Assembly (NCBI GenBank): GCA_949987705.1
Contig: OX465281.1
Span: 168,034,516 to 168,098,515, forward strand
Direction of reading: 5' to 3'
Source: Thereva unica
Lineage: Eukaryota > Arthropoda > Insecta > Diptera > Therevidae
Length of the DNA stretch: 64,000 nucleotides
Part shown: piece by piece, positions 10,127 to 21,611 of the stretch
Layout: each line of letters opens with the position of its first letter
Numbering within the stretch: the first letter of the stretch is position 1
Program-made: the position numbers and the translations under genes
The notes under the pieces: generated by a model
What the model was told of the DNA's origin: nothing
The model's database searches: none
The model's input: the letters and a program-made list of their open reading frames with translations, nothing else

Positions 10127-12289
10127 AAAAATAAAAAATAAAGAATATAATTTTCTGTGTGAGTGCAACAACAGAAACATATTAGAAAAAGAATTGAACT
10201 TATTGGGTGCAAGAGAGGAAAAATGGAGAACCTAAAGGAAGAATTTCGAACTATATTTGCAACAGAGCAGTATTCAAAGAAGATGATGGCAGGTACCTCT
10301 GGATTGGAGTAAAAAGAAAACAAAACAGGAGTAGAAGTGGACAAGAAGCGTATGGAAATTAAGTTAAGTTTTAGGTGCTAAGTTTTTGGTATATATTAGC
10401 GTTCGCTGCGTAATCAGCGAAAGAACAAATTGTGGAGGACCATTGCCTGGACTAACTTACGTATGTAGGTCCAATGAAGCATAATTTCAAGGATGACAGA
10501 ATAATAGATTACGGTTCAAGAAAAAAAACATTTTTTTTGAAAGAACAAATACATATACTATTATCTTAAAAAAATTTTTCTTAATTTACACATTTCTACT
10601 TAATTTCCTTATTTATTTTATCAAATTTTATAAGTGAACATTGATTTTTAAATTTTTTTTTACATTAATTGTTATTTGATTGTTGATTATTTTATTTAAC
10701 GAAAGCGTTGGCCATAATAATTAATTCAACTTATTATATTGTTTATTATATTGATTTTTTGATTTCTTTTTTTCTGTGAGCGACTCCAGGGTTTTGGGTG
10801 AGGTCGTTGTGGCATCACATTTAATTTCCTTTTGGTCCCATAGGGGTATACGCGTACTGGTACCAGGGCGAGTGCACTCTTTCATGTTTCTTTGGGTTTT
10901 TGTTTAATTAATATCCAATATTATATAGCAGTCCCAATAACGGTATAATCACCCACTCCCTAAGTCGTCTTGAAACCTCAACTATTGTAAGACGTGTTAA
11001 TGTGTTAATGTCGATGTATTGTGTTGCCTACCTGCATGTATATTTAATGAGGTTGCATTAAAGATACGCTGTTACAACGAGTTTTTTTTTCGCTTGAAGA
11101 GATTTTAGTTTTCTTTTAGTAGTTTTTTTTAGAATGATTGGAAATAATATGGCAGGTTAACGGTCGACCGACTTAGCGGCGAGCGATGCTTCGCTCTCCG
11201 GAATTCATTTTCAGGGGCTTTACTCGCTTCATGTAAGCACTCCACTTCCATCTCGATGGGAGACGCTCTCATCCATGCAAATGGTGATGCATTATTGTAG
11301 GTGGTACCTCCAGGTTCTAAACACTCCACGACCCCCCGGCGAGCCAGCCCTCCTCTTGAGGCCGGGGTACCACCTGGATGGTTAGTGGTTGGATTGGTTT
11401 TGACTGGGAATTTTTTCCGTTTGTCCAAATTTTTGTTTTTTTGTAGGTGTAGCTAAGGGTGGCTTCTTCGGGCAACCCACCTAGATACGTTGTTACACAC
11501 TTAGTTAAATTTTCTTCATCAAACAATATTATTTTAAAACTTTTGTTTGAGCAAAAAACGCCTTTTTCTTTTTCGTCATCCATCATGAGAAAATTGTTTT
11601 TATTATATAAAACGAAATACAAGGAAATAAAAGCGTACACAAACACTCATGACACTCTCTGTCCCAGCTACTTAATATAATGTATGTTTAAAATTCTACT
11701 GGGCTTTCGCACTCTTTTAATTATTCCAACCAATACTCTCCGAGACTTAAATTGAACAACGCGGTTTGGTATTGCATATTAAAATTTCAACTATATTAAA
11801 AAGATAAGAAAATTATAATCACTAAAAGTATGTCTGGCGCGATGTTAGCAACGACAAAATTGTCTAGCAACAATAAATTGATGCTGTTAAATAACATAGA
11901 AAGGTATGGGAGAGAAAAAAAGTTGTTAAAATTATTTCAAAATTAAAAATTTTCATCTCTGCAAAAGACATGCGCAGAAGAAAACGCAACCACTCCCAGG
12001 TGGCAGACGCACCGCATCCGGTAGGTAGGTGAATAAGACAGGTCATATAAAAAAATAAGCCGTGTAGGAACCAACTTTTTTTCGACTTCGCTAGCTCTTA
12101 TACTATGAGTACTATCAACAATCGTTTCCAAACAGCGTGCCAGATTTTTAATTCTATTTTTGAAGGAAGGCGAAAAACGAATAGTAAACGTACAAAAATA
12201 CTTTTGAAATTGTGATCAATAAATTATTAATTCTCTGTTTCCAAACGTATTGCACCGAATATTTTTTCAACAACTAGGAGTTTGTTTTT
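10127..12289. other. Intervening DNA, no feature recognised
   Basis: This 2.2-kb stretch lies between two inverted E copies. It holds short frames on both strands (for example 9964-10344 and 11129-11646), none with a recognisable domain. The part at 10510-10780 is very AT-rich and the part at 11150-11400 is GC-richer. No transposon ends or tRNA were identified. Confidence 0.5.
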
Positions 12290-12650
12290 GAAGTTATACT
12301 TCTTTAGGCGCGTTTTGAAAAATATTATGAGAGTGAATTTTGACGAATTCGCAACGCAACGCAACTTAAGGATATGGGCGAAGGGGTGGAGGCAAAGGAG
12401 GGCAAGCATTTTAACTTCCACTCTTCATGCGCACTGGGATTATCATTATTATGCACGGTATACAGCAAACGAAGGTAATGTAAAAGCGACGCCAGCTTCG
12501 AATACCGTAAAAAATGGGCGCCTGGTGACGTCAGCCGTAATGCTGAAACAACAACAACAGCTTCGATTTTATATGGGACCCCCACGTGACATCAGCACTA
12601 AAATACCGTATACGGTATACAGTGTTTCTGAATACCGTGATTACTATGGG
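12290..12650 (+). repeat. Repeat E, copy E3, left part
   Basis: Begins GAAGTTATACTTCTTTAGGC and runs to ATTACTATGGG, where the BEL element enters. The sequence resumes after 21611 with ATGGGCATATG. The copy at 35820-35850 shows the uninterrupted ATTACTATGGGCATATG, which proves the split. Confidence 0.85.
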
Positions 12651-13031
12651 TGTGCAAGCACATCACAAAAACATAATTTAACCAATTTAACCTAAATAAA
12701 TTAATGAAGTAATATCCAACATTCATGAAGTAATATCCAACAACCTACATTACTTCAAGTATTACAAGCAATCTAGAACAATGAAGATATTAGGTAATAA
12801 TATAATTAAAAATATGTTAATTAAGTAGGTCAAGCAATTAATATATAAGCCCAAATGCAATGTACCTTAATCGTAGTCTTACTAACTGATTCTTATAGAA
12901 CAGTAAAAGAAAATAAAGAATTAACCCAAGTAAAGTATATTTTCACTCATAAAACCGCTATCCAAATTGTTAAAGTTGTGCGGTCTTTAACACGTCCTAC
13001 TACACATCCACTACTCACCCAGAGTTCATCA
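12651..13031 (+). repeat. BEL-1 5' LTR
   Basis: TG...CA ends. The sequence is repeated at 21231-21611 with about four mismatches seen. A TATA-like ATTAATATATAAG lies at about 12837-12849. The frame across 12855-13109 is a chance frame shared with the other LTR. Confidence 0.93.
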
Positions 13032-13047
13032 TTTGGTCCTTCGAGCC
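13032..13047 (+). promoter_or_regulatory. Putative BEL-1 primer-binding site
   Basis: Directly after the LTR the sequence is TTTGGTCCTTCGAGCC. The TTTGGT-plus-C/G-rich layout parallels the second BEL LTR in this window (TTTTTTGGTGCCGAAACC). The primer tRNA was not identified. Confidence 0.5.
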
Positions 13048-13438
13048 TGCAAAAGGAAAACCAGTGCGCCCCTACAAGGAGTAAGCAGCACCTAAGAAAA
13101 CCATCATAATAAACCTAACAACACCACCACCGATCATCGATTTACAACCGATCATAGAACAACATTCCACGGCATCGCGTTAATTACACCGATCTACACC
13201 ACTAGACGATTTCGCGGAGTCACCACCGAGGAAAATATACAACCGAAAGACTACAATCAACTGAGGAATTAAAACTTTTCCCAGAATTTAACATTCACCT
13301 TCCCAACACGAGTCATCAACCTTGGCGTCAAGTTACAATTTGACGACCTAAGTCAATACCAGAGTTCAACAGAGTCACAACTACACCAATCAAGGCTACC
13401 ACTGACAATACCCACCAAGACACACCCCAACAACCTCA

Positions 13439-14778
13439 ATGGACTTGGATAAATTAACCACCCAACAAGATGCAACGGGTAAAACCATTATCCATCTTTT
13501 GGACCTCATCAAAAAAGAACCTAAGGATAGACGAGTTCCAAATACAATTCAGAGAAGATACAAAGAATTGGATGAATTATGGGCAGATTTTGACCACTGT
13601 AATGAGGAAATTTTAAAATACAACGAGCCAACCCATAAATATCATCAAAGCAATTATTATCAGCAAGTCGTCGCCGTTGTGGAGCAAGCACGAAATTTGC
13701 TGTATACATACACTATGGCATATGTTGCATCATTAACGAATGCTGACCAAGCAGGTGAAGAAAGCTCATCGAAACAATTATTGTCGAACGAAAATGAAAT
13801 ACGCCAAAAAAATTATCGCTGAGAATGGAAGCATTCAAGCAACAATTAACTTCCATCAACTTAGAGGAAGTATTGGCCTCGATTCCCAGATCCGACGGGA
13901 GGGAAGTGAGTTGCGGATTTGACACTTTGCGATTCTCAGATCCGCAACCCCGAATTTCTTTTTGACATTTTCCGCGCTGTAAAAGTGTGATCCGCAACAA
14001 ATTTTCTGCGGATTTGAACGACAAATGCGCCTGAGATAATCCGACATCATATTTCATTATCGCGTGAGTTTTCACTCCGAATTTTCGATTTAAACCTATC
14101 CGGGACTGCGGATTTGAGAATCGCAAAGTGTCAAATCCTCACTCACTTCCCTCCCGTCGGATCTGGGAATCGAGGTCAATATCCAAAGGTGCGATCGAAT
14201 TCTACACTCAAGAGCTTTCGGAGAACTTTAGAAGCTTGCAGCAATTGTTTGAAGAAACGCAGCTTTACACCGATGACCACTGCATGACAAAATTGACCCA
14301 TCTATGCGAGGAAATGAAGCAAACTTATTATGGTATCATAATAAGCTTGCAAAACAAAAAAGAAGTTGCGGATAATATGCCTCTACAAAAGGAGATGCGT
14401 TTACCGAGATTAACTGTTCCTGTATTCGACGGGACTTTTGATTCTTGGAGAAGCTTTTTTAACGTATACTCCAAACTAATCCATGAGAACAACAAATTAT
14501 CAAGAGTAGAAAAAATGCAATACCTTAAAACTAATGTAGCCGGAGAAGCAATGAACCTTATAAGCCATTTGGACATTTCCGAAGAAAATTACGATGACGC
14601 GTGGGAAATGCTAATTGACAGATTTGGCAACGAAAGGAAACTTGTCACAACTCAAGTAAACAGGTTGCTTGATTTCCCAACGCTGAAGGCAGAATCAGCT
14701 TCTGGAATAAAACATATACATGACACTCTGAAGGAGTCCCTAAGAGCTATTAATAACCTACATAGGTGTGGACACTAG
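13439..14778 (+). pseudogene. gag: BEL-1 gag, interrupted by frameshift and MITE
   Basis: ATG at 13439 opens a 127-residue piece (MDLDKLTTQQDATGKTIIHL) typical of the BEL Gag N-terminus. An A-run near 13807 shifts the frame and creates a stop at 13820-13822. The shifted frame stays Gag-like to 13872, where a 307-bp MITE enters. After 14181 a frame resumes (ELSENFRSLQQLF, LPRLTVPVFDGTFDSWRSFF, VAGEAMNLISHLDI), the DUF1759-like Gag core. It ends at 14778 after another frameshift. Gag would form the intracellular particle; this copy is broken. The GTG at 14128 lies inside the MITE and is not a start. Confidence 0.85.
13873..14179. mobile_element. TA-flanked MITE inside BEL-1 gag
   Basis: Inverted ends of roughly 70 bp (TTGGCCTCGATTCCCAGATC and inverse TTGACCTCGATTCCCAGATC) contain the GACGGGAGGGAAGTGAG block at both sides. 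TA lies on both sides (13871-13872, 14180-14181). Taking one TA plus the element out leaves gag in one continuous frame across the site, which supports these borders. A Tc1/mariner-type transposase is the likely mobiliser (inferred). Confidence 0.83.
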
Positions 14779-15820
14779 CTCTTGGGCCGCATTAGTCACT
14801 CCAATAATACTACGTAAGGTTGATGTAGAGACATTAAGGTTCTTTGAGATTACGCTACTAAAACCAAAGAAAATACCAACTTTCGAAGTATTATTTAATT
14901 TCTTAGAAACAAGATTCAACGCACTAGAAAATTTGGGAGATCTGCAGAATGAAAACAGGAGTTGGAAGCAGACAAGTCAAAAACCAACCAAATTCCACGA
15001 ATTACGGAATATAATTCCATCACTTGATCAACGATGTCACCTATGTAACAAAGGACATTTATTATACTCCTGCGATAAATTTAGATCACTGTCAGTTCAA
15101 AAACGTTTAGAAACGATTACAAGTAAAAAACTATGCCTGAACTGCCTAAGTCACGACATTAAGGAAGTATGTCACAGCCGCTTTAAATGCAGTATCTGCA
15201 AGAAAAAGCATCACACCTTACTTCTCGATGAAAAACTGAGGAAAGGTAATCAACCGTCTACCACAAAGATAGGGAAAGGCAAGGAAGTCCTCACCAACTA
15301 CGCAGCGCAAAATCAACAAGTTTTATTGGCTACTGCACTAATCAAGACCTTCGGCAGCAATGGTAAGGAAGAGCTACTACGAATATTGATTGATTCTGGT
15401 TCGCAAGCATCATTCATAACAGAGCAAACTGTGCAGAGCCATGGCATACCAAGAACCAAAGCGTGTGCCGAGGTATCAGGTATAGGAGAAATAAAACCAG
15501 GAAGCATTGTAGGGAAAGCAACAATAAAAATAATACCGAGATTTCCTTCAAGCTTTCAAATGGACGTGGACGTGCTTATCTTACCAAAACTAACAAAACT
15601 ACTTCCGAGCACGGACATATCTCATAGCTTACCATGGAAAGACATACTATTGGCCGATCCGACCTATAACAAACCCGGACCAATAGACATTATCATAGGA
15701 GCCGACATCCTTCCTACAATTCTGCTTAATAATATCAGAAAGGCAGCAACTATTGGCCCAAAATACAGAACTTGGCTGGATTCTTTCAGGACAAACATCC
15801 ACCTCCCGTCAAGGAACTAA
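14765..15820 (+). pseudogene. BEL-1 Gag zinc-knuckle and aspartic protease region
   Basis: It continues Gag in a new frame after a shift near 14765. A CCHC knuckle (CHLCNKGHLLYSC) lies at about 15035-15073, followed by a second Cys/His cluster (CLNCLSHDIKEVC, CSICKKKHHTLL). The protease has ILIDSGSQASFIT at about 15384-15420, with the catalytic Asp in DSGS. The segment IDIIIGADILPTILL is the C-terminal hallmark of BEL proteases. Another frameshift near 15765 moves the frame to the reverse transcriptase. Confidence 0.88.
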
Positions 15821-17384
15821 TTTAGTGAGCATGATCACAGAAGTGGATATTAATGACCAGCTCAAAAGATTTTGGGAAATAGAGGATATTCCAAGTAACG
15901 ATACCCACTTATCCATCGCAGATCAAGAATGCGAACGCCAGTACGAAGAAACACATATTCGCAACAAGGACGGAACATATACCGTTTCAATCCCCTTCAA
16001 GAAACCCATGGAAACGCTTGGAGAATCACGAAGACGGGCACTAGCTCGTCTCCTACACTTAAAAGGAAAATTCTCTTCTAATAAGGCCTTAGAAGAGGGC
16101 TACAAAAAACTCATGAGAGAATACGTTGACTTAGGACACATGGTATTAGCAAATTCCACTGAATCACCGAAAGGACAACATTATTATATCCCTCATCATG
16201 CAGTGTTTAAAAACGATAGCACCACAACAAAACTACGCGTCGTTTTTGATGCATCGATGAAAACATCATCTGGAACCTCCTTGAATGAGGAAATGCTATC
16301 TGGTCCTCGTCTCTAACAAGATTTATCGCAAATACTTCTGCGATGGTGTAAATATCGCTACGTGTACACGGCAGATGTTGAAAAGATGTACCGCCAAATA
16401 CGAGTATCATCCGAGGATCAAGATTATCAGCGAATTTTGTGGAGATTCTCAACAACGGAACCCATTAAGGAGTACAAATTAACCACAGTAACATACGGAA
16501 CAACCTCAGCTCCATATCTCGCAATACGTACTCTCCAACAACTAGCAAATGATGAAGCCAGCAATTACCCATTAGCAACCACTGCTGCATTGAATGACTT
16601 CTATGTAGATGATCTACTGACTGGAGCACATTCGCGAGAAACGGCTATCAAACTTCATCAGGAATTAATCAATTTGCTGGCCTCTGGAGGATTTAATCTT
16701 AGGAAATGGACCAGCAACAAACGTCAACTCATCCAAGAAATTCCTGAAGAACAGAGAGAGCAGAATATTTTGGAATTAGGATGGTTAACTCCAGTGACTT
16801 TAAGAGCAAAAATCTTTCTTCAAGATCTTTGGGCAACTGGCGTGAAATGGGACGAAGTACTACCATCAAAACTAACTCATGAATGGAAGGCATACGCAGC
16901 TGAACTACACGAGCTTGAGAAAATACAAATACCAAGATGGAACCATTATGAACCGGACAACAAACTTATGGAGATCCATGGCTTCTGCGATGCCTCAGAA
17001 AAAGCATACGCAGCTGTAGTGTACAGCAAAATTGTAACACGATCAGGCGAAACAATAATAAAGCTACTCACAGCAAGGTCCAAGGTGGCTCCTTTGAAGG
17101 GCAAGCTAACCATACCTCGTCTAGAGTTATGTGCAGCGGTGCTATTAGCAAACCTAATCGAAAGAACCATCAAATCATTGAAAATTCAAGAAATCCCCAT
17201 ATATTTATGGTCAGATTCAACAATTGCATTATCATGGATCAAGACCAGTCCGGAACGGAAGGAAAGATTCGTCTCAAGTCGTATTTCCAGAATACAAGAG
17301 ACCACCATAGCAGAACAATGGCACTACATTAAAACAGAGGAAAACCCTGCAGATTGTGCTTCCCGGGGACACCTGCAAAATTAA
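15753..17384 (+). pseudogene. BEL-1 reverse transcriptase / RNase H
   Basis: The N-terminal segment (LKRFWEIEDIP, YYIPHHAVFK, KLRVVFDASMKTSSG) is typical BEL RT. A TAA at 16314-16316 interrupts an otherwise continuous frame. After it come motif A (YTADVEKMYRQIRV), the VTYGTTSAPYLAIRTLQQ block and the catalytic FYVDDLL (about 16601-16620). Between EEQREQN and GWLTPVT about 50-60 residues present in BEL-2 are missing without loss of frame. RNase H follows (IHGFCDASEKAYAAVVYSK, WSDSTIALSWI, NPADCASRG). The frame is lost at about 17370. Confidence 0.9.
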
Positions 17385-17397
17385 GTGACCATAACTT

Positions 17398-18561
17398 ATG
17401 GTGGACAGGTCCAGAGTGGTTAAAGTATCCAAAGGAAAAATGGCCTTCCACACCAATTGTACATTCCGCTGCAATAGAATCAGACCCAGCTTTGCCATAC
17501 TAACCGCAAGGGTTGATATACCAGATAGGGAAATAATTGAAAGATTCTCTTCCCTAAGAAAACTAACACGAGTCACTGCCTTCTGTCGACGATTCATTCG
17601 CAACTGTAAAACACCGTTAAGTAAAAATACGTCACCTTACCTATCAGTTCTGGAGTTGGATGAGGCACTAAACTGTATAATCCGCCTAGAACAATTACTT
17701 TCCTTCGCTGAAGAGAAAACCAGACTACAACAAAACAAGAGCATCGCCTCAAACAGTAAACTAAAGTCGTTGTCGCCGTTTATAGACCAAGATAACATAT
17801 TACGAGTACGTGGTCGTTTGACACATTCGTCTTTAAGCTACAATGAAAAGCATCCAATAATCCTTCCACATAAAGGTACGTTAACAACTCTCATAACTAA
17901 AGAAGCTCATTTAAAAACTCTACATGCTGGAAATCAAGGGACGTTAGCTTACATCCGAAGAAAATACTGGATAATAAATCCTCGAAACACAATACGCGAG
18001 ATTATCCATAAATGTATTGTATGTGTGCGTTACCGAGCAGAAACTGCTAAACAGATGATGGGAGACCTGCCGGCAGCAAGAATAACACCATCTAAACCAT
18101 TTTCCCATACAGGTGTGGACTACGCTGGACCCATATCCATCAGAATGTCAAAGGGTAGAGGCAATAAATGCTACAAAGGATACATTGCGGTATTCGTCTG
18201 CCTTGGAACAAAGGCAATCCATATAGAAGCAGTCAGTGATTTGACAACAACAGCGTTCATTGCTTCGTTTAAGAGATTCATCGCAAGACGCGGTTAATGT
18301 CAACAGTTATACAGTGACTGTGGAACAAACTTCGTCGGTGCCAAAAGGGTGTTAGATAGAGATCTTAAGATGGCCCTGAAGGTGAACGAGCCAGAAATAG
18401 CAGCCTTATTAGCATCTGACGGAACACAGTGGCATTTTAACCCCCCCGCAGCGCCACACTTCGGTGGATTATGGGAAGCCGGAGTAAAATCGATAAAACA
18501 CCACTTAAAACGAGTTATTGGTGAAACTCCACTAACTTTTGAAGAATTAATAACACCTTAA
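17398..18561 (+). pseudogene. BEL-1 integrase, with in-frame stop
   Basis: After a short out-of-frame lead comes the zinc-binding H2C2 region (HLKTLHAGNQGTLAYIRRKY, CIVCVRYRAETAKQMMG). The catalytic core is visible as HTGVDYAGP, YSDCGTNFVGA and GLWEAGVKSIK, so D, D and E are all present. A TAA at 18295-18297 breaks the frame between the first two. The frame ends at 18561 in an AT-rich stretch with repeated TTAATAACA, probably a small insertion, before resuming downstream. Confidence 0.9.
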
Positions 18562-18599
18562 TAACACATTAATAATTAATAATATACCAAATAGAAGCT

Positions 18600-19541
18600 T
18601 GTCTGAACTCAAGACCACTCTATCCATTAATAAATGATCCACAGGATCTAGATGCAATCACTCCTGGTCATTTTTTAATAGGGCAACCTTTGATATGTCC
18701 TCCAAGCTCAGAGAAATTAGACCAAACAAGTTGCACTACAAGATGGAAGCTGGTTGAGAAACTAAAGGAAGATGTGTGGAAATCCTGGTCAACAGAATAT
18801 CTTCACAGATTACAACAACGCCCAAAATGGCAAATAAAACAAGAGAACGCGAAGATAGGTCAAATGGTCATAATTAAAAACGAAAATTTACCTGCTGCTA
18901 AATGGCTTCTAGCACGGGTGATAGAAACACACAAAGGATCTGATGGACTAGTTAGAGTAGTCAGCCTACGCACAAAGGGAAATACTATACTAAAACGCCC
19001 TATTACAAAAATATGTATCCTACCATCAGAAGATGAGGAGAAGACCTCAGAACAAAGCAAGCCAATCGAAACAGTGACAGTAGCTGTAGCATCAACCCGT
19101 CAATCAATCCAGAATGACAAATATAACACCTCTTCCTATAACCAAGAAGCTAAGCCTATTAAATGCACGAGCCAAACAAAGGCAAATACTTTACAAGTCT
19201 CGCAAATATCTTCTAGAAAAAGAAAATTTGAACTTCCTGATACCTACACGACTCCTAAGCTGATAAAGAGAAGATACCTTCAAGAAATTAAAGAAGCCCA
19301 GATTGCTCACAAATCACGAAGCAGCAGTATCCGAATTCGACCAGTAACAGGATATGACAACTTAGTGCCATTACAAAAACAGCGACTAGCCAAAGAAACT
19401 TACGAAGAAATGAAGTCAACAATAAGAAGAGAAACGAACATTATAAAAGAAAACCCAAGGAGCCATCAATCATCGATACGATGCAAGAATAGAGCATCAA
19501 TTCGAATTCACAAACAATATTCTTGCAAAAGGTGGAAAACA
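18600..19541 (+). pseudogene. BEL-1 integrase C-terminal domain (DUF5641-like)
   Basis: Sequence from about 18600 reads SRPLYPLINDPQDLDAITPG-like, then IGQPLICPPSS. WKLVEKLKEDVWKSWSTEYL, LQQRPKWQIKQENAKIGQMV and PAAKWLLARVIETHKGSDG follow. This is the DUF5641-type tail of BEL integrases, ending with RPITKICILP. A basic, low-complexity linker (about 19060-19540) leads without a stop into the env-like gene. The listed start is approximate. Confidence 0.8.
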
Positions 19542-21275
19542 ATGGCATTTGCAGTCCTATTCTTAGTAACGATGTGCAAACAAACGTTGGCAGCCTATAA
19601 TATTAGTCACCCTAAACCCGGACTGTATGTAGAGCATATAGGAGAAACATTTGTACAGAGGGGAACTCTTCGTATTGAACTTCAGTATCCTTTAAACATC
19701 ACATCAGACATTGCACAATTAAATGAAACTATCACACAGTTTGGAATTGTCTGCAACAAAATGGGTCATCTATCCTTGGAATTACATTGCAACGAGTTAA
19801 TTCGACATTTGACGCAAAAACAAAGCACAATATTGGACGAAATAGAAACTCTTGCCAGTAAATTCAAAGGAAGACAAAAACGCGGCATACTAGGTCAACT
19901 ACTACAATCAGTGTTTGGAGTTAACGAGGAAGTATACACAGACATCAACATCCTACAAAAGGATCAGCAAGCACTTAGACAAGCTGCATTCCATCAGTCT
20001 AACATTATGTTATCCACCATCGCGACAATCAATGAGACGGAAGCCAGAACCACTGAGAGACTCAACATATATAATAAAAAACTAAATATGGCGTTAGAAG
20101 AAATAAATAAGGTGCCAGGTTGGTTCTCTACTGTGGATAGTAATAAAGCAGCTATTCACATAATAACTGCATACCAATTGGCAACCAGTCTTATAGATGA
20201 ACTGGAACGCCAGTATACTCGGTTTACTGAGGCATTTTTAGGAAAAGGTGCATTACTAGAGTTCATATCTCCCAGCAAACTACTCACCATCTTTAATAAC
20301 GTTTCATCCAAACTACCATCAAGTCTTGGAATCACACACAAATCACACAAACCAATTGAAGTAGCAGTAGATGAGACTGGCATTCATATCTTTGGTTTCT
20401 TATACATCATTGAAGTAAATAAATATACACTGCTACAAATAACGCCAATTCCTCAACGTACAAATAGCAGCTCGTATATACTACCATTAATAACAAATCC
20501 TATACTAGCGGTAAACTATAATGATCAAACCTACTTTGAGATGACTGAAAGAGAATTCACCACATGTACACCACAAGAAGCAGAGGGAATATTGTGCACT
20601 CCAACAGTTGTAAGCCACATTGACACGAACCCAAACTGCATCATAGATGAAATCTACCAACGTCAGGATCCATACCCATGTACAATGACGAAGTTGAAGG
20701 CCCCTGATGTCATCTGGAAGCATTTGCACATGCGAAATACATGGTTGGTAATAGCAAGCAAGCCCACTATTGCAGCGATAAGATGTAAGGGCAAGCGCGT
20801 GGAACTTAGATTAAAAGATGTGGCGATCATCCAAATCGAGCAAGGCTGCATTATACAAACCAGAAGAAACACACTAACATCAGAGATCACAAAGAACATC
20901 AACGTAAAATCAGCATTCAATAAACCCATGATGTTTAACCTGACAGAATACCGTCACCAGCAACACAGTCTAAGATTAGAACCTGAATCAGTACTAAGAC
21001 CTCATGAGCAACTGATAGGGCAAATCAGACAACAGGAATTACTTCAAGAAGAATTAGCACAAGGCACCAGGACACTCTTCCGACACCATGTTACAACAGC
21101 AGCGGGCTCAATCACAATAACACTTATCCTAGTAATTGTTGGATACATCATTAAGAGTAAACAATGTAGCAAAACCAGCCAGCCAGCCAACGCATCCTAT
21201 AGCCCAACACTCAAGGCCGAGGCAGGAGAATGTGCAAGCACATCACAAAAACATAATTTAACCAATTTAACCTAA
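19542..21275 (+). CDS. env: Env-like fusion glycoprotein of BEL-1
   Basis: ATG 19542 is in the same open frame as the integrase tail and starts a signal peptide (MAFAVLFLVTMCKQTLA). The ectodomain has several N-glycosylation sequons. A furin-type RQKR at 19872-19883 is followed by GILGQLLQSVFGVNEE, a fusion-peptide-like segment with the same layout as the errantivirus Env in this window. A coiled-coil-prone, glutamine-rich stretch follows. A transmembrane anchor (TITLILVIVGYII) lies near 21110-21150. The stop lies 45 bases inside the 3' LTR. No internal stop is seen across more than 570 codons, unlike gag-pol. Confidence 0.85.
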   Translation: MAFAVLFLVTMCKQTLAAYNISHPKPGLYVEHIGETFVQRGTLRIELQYPLNITSDIAQLNETITQFGIVCNKMGHLSLELHCNELIRHLTQKQSTILDEIETLASKFKGRQKRGILGQLLQSVFGVNEEVYTDINILQKDQQALRQAAFHQSNIMLSTIATINETEARTTERLNIYNKKLNMALEEINKVPGWFSTVDSNKAAIHIITAYQLATSLIDELERQYTRFTEAFLGKGALLEFISPSKLLTIFNNVSSKLPSSLGITHKSHKPIEVAVDETGIHIFGFLYIIEVNKYTLLQITPIPQRTNSSSYILPLITNPILAVNYNDQTYFEMTEREFTTCTPQEAEGILCTPTVVSHIDTNPNCIIDEIYQRQDPYPCTMTKLKAPDVIWKHLHMRNTWLVIASKPTIAAIRCKGKRVELRLKDVAIIQIEQGCIIQTRRNTLTSEITKNINVKSAFNKPMMFNLTEYRHQQHSLRLEPESVLRPHEQLIGQIRQQELLQEELAQGTRTLFRHHVTTAAGSITITLILVIVGYIIKSKQCSKTSQPANASYSPTLKAEAGECASTSQKHNLTNLT

Positions 21276-21611
21276 ATAAATTAATGAAGTAATATCCAAC
21301 ATTAATGAAGTAATATCCAACAACCTACATTACTTCAAGTATTACAAGCAATCTAGAACAATGAAGATATTAGGTAATAATATAATTAAAAATATGTTAA
21401 TTAAGTAGGTCAAGCAATTAATATATAAGCCCAAATGCAATGTACCTTAATCGTAGTCTTACTAACTGATTCTTATAGAACAGTAAAAGAAAATAAAGAA
21501 TTAACTCAAGTAAAGTATATTTTCACTCATAAAACCGCTATCCAAATTGTTAAAGTTGTGCGATCTTTAACACGTCCTACTACACATCCACTACTCACCC
21601 CGAGTTCATCA
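21231..21611 (+). repeat. BEL-1 3' LTR
   Basis: Matches 12651-13031. It is followed directly by the ATGGG target duplication and the continuation of repeat E. The purine-rich AGGCAGGAGAA just before it may be the polypurine tract. Confidence 0.93.

Larger units (their letters stand above)
12651..21611 (+). mobile_element. BEL-1: complete-ended BEL/Pao retrotransposon with env
   Basis: Two 381-bp LTRs (TGTGCAAGCA start, TTCATCA end) flank gag, protease, reverse transcriptase, RNase H, integrase and an env-like gene. ATGGG is duplicated directly outside both LTRs (12646-12650 and 21612-21616). Total length is 8961 bp. By eye the LTRs differ at about four positions, yet the coding region has a MITE insertion, several frameshifts, two clear in-frame stops and an internal deletion. 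The copy therefore cannot encode its own proteins. Confidence 0.93.

Noticed and set aside
9683..10344. Minus-strand frames of 119 and 126 aa
   Set aside because: They run across the MITE and repeat E boundary and use repetitive words; frames of the same type appear in E3 and E4.
12855..13109. 84-aa frame near the BEL-1 start
   Set aside because: Lies inside the 5' LTR and is repeated at 21435 in the 3' LTR; not gag.
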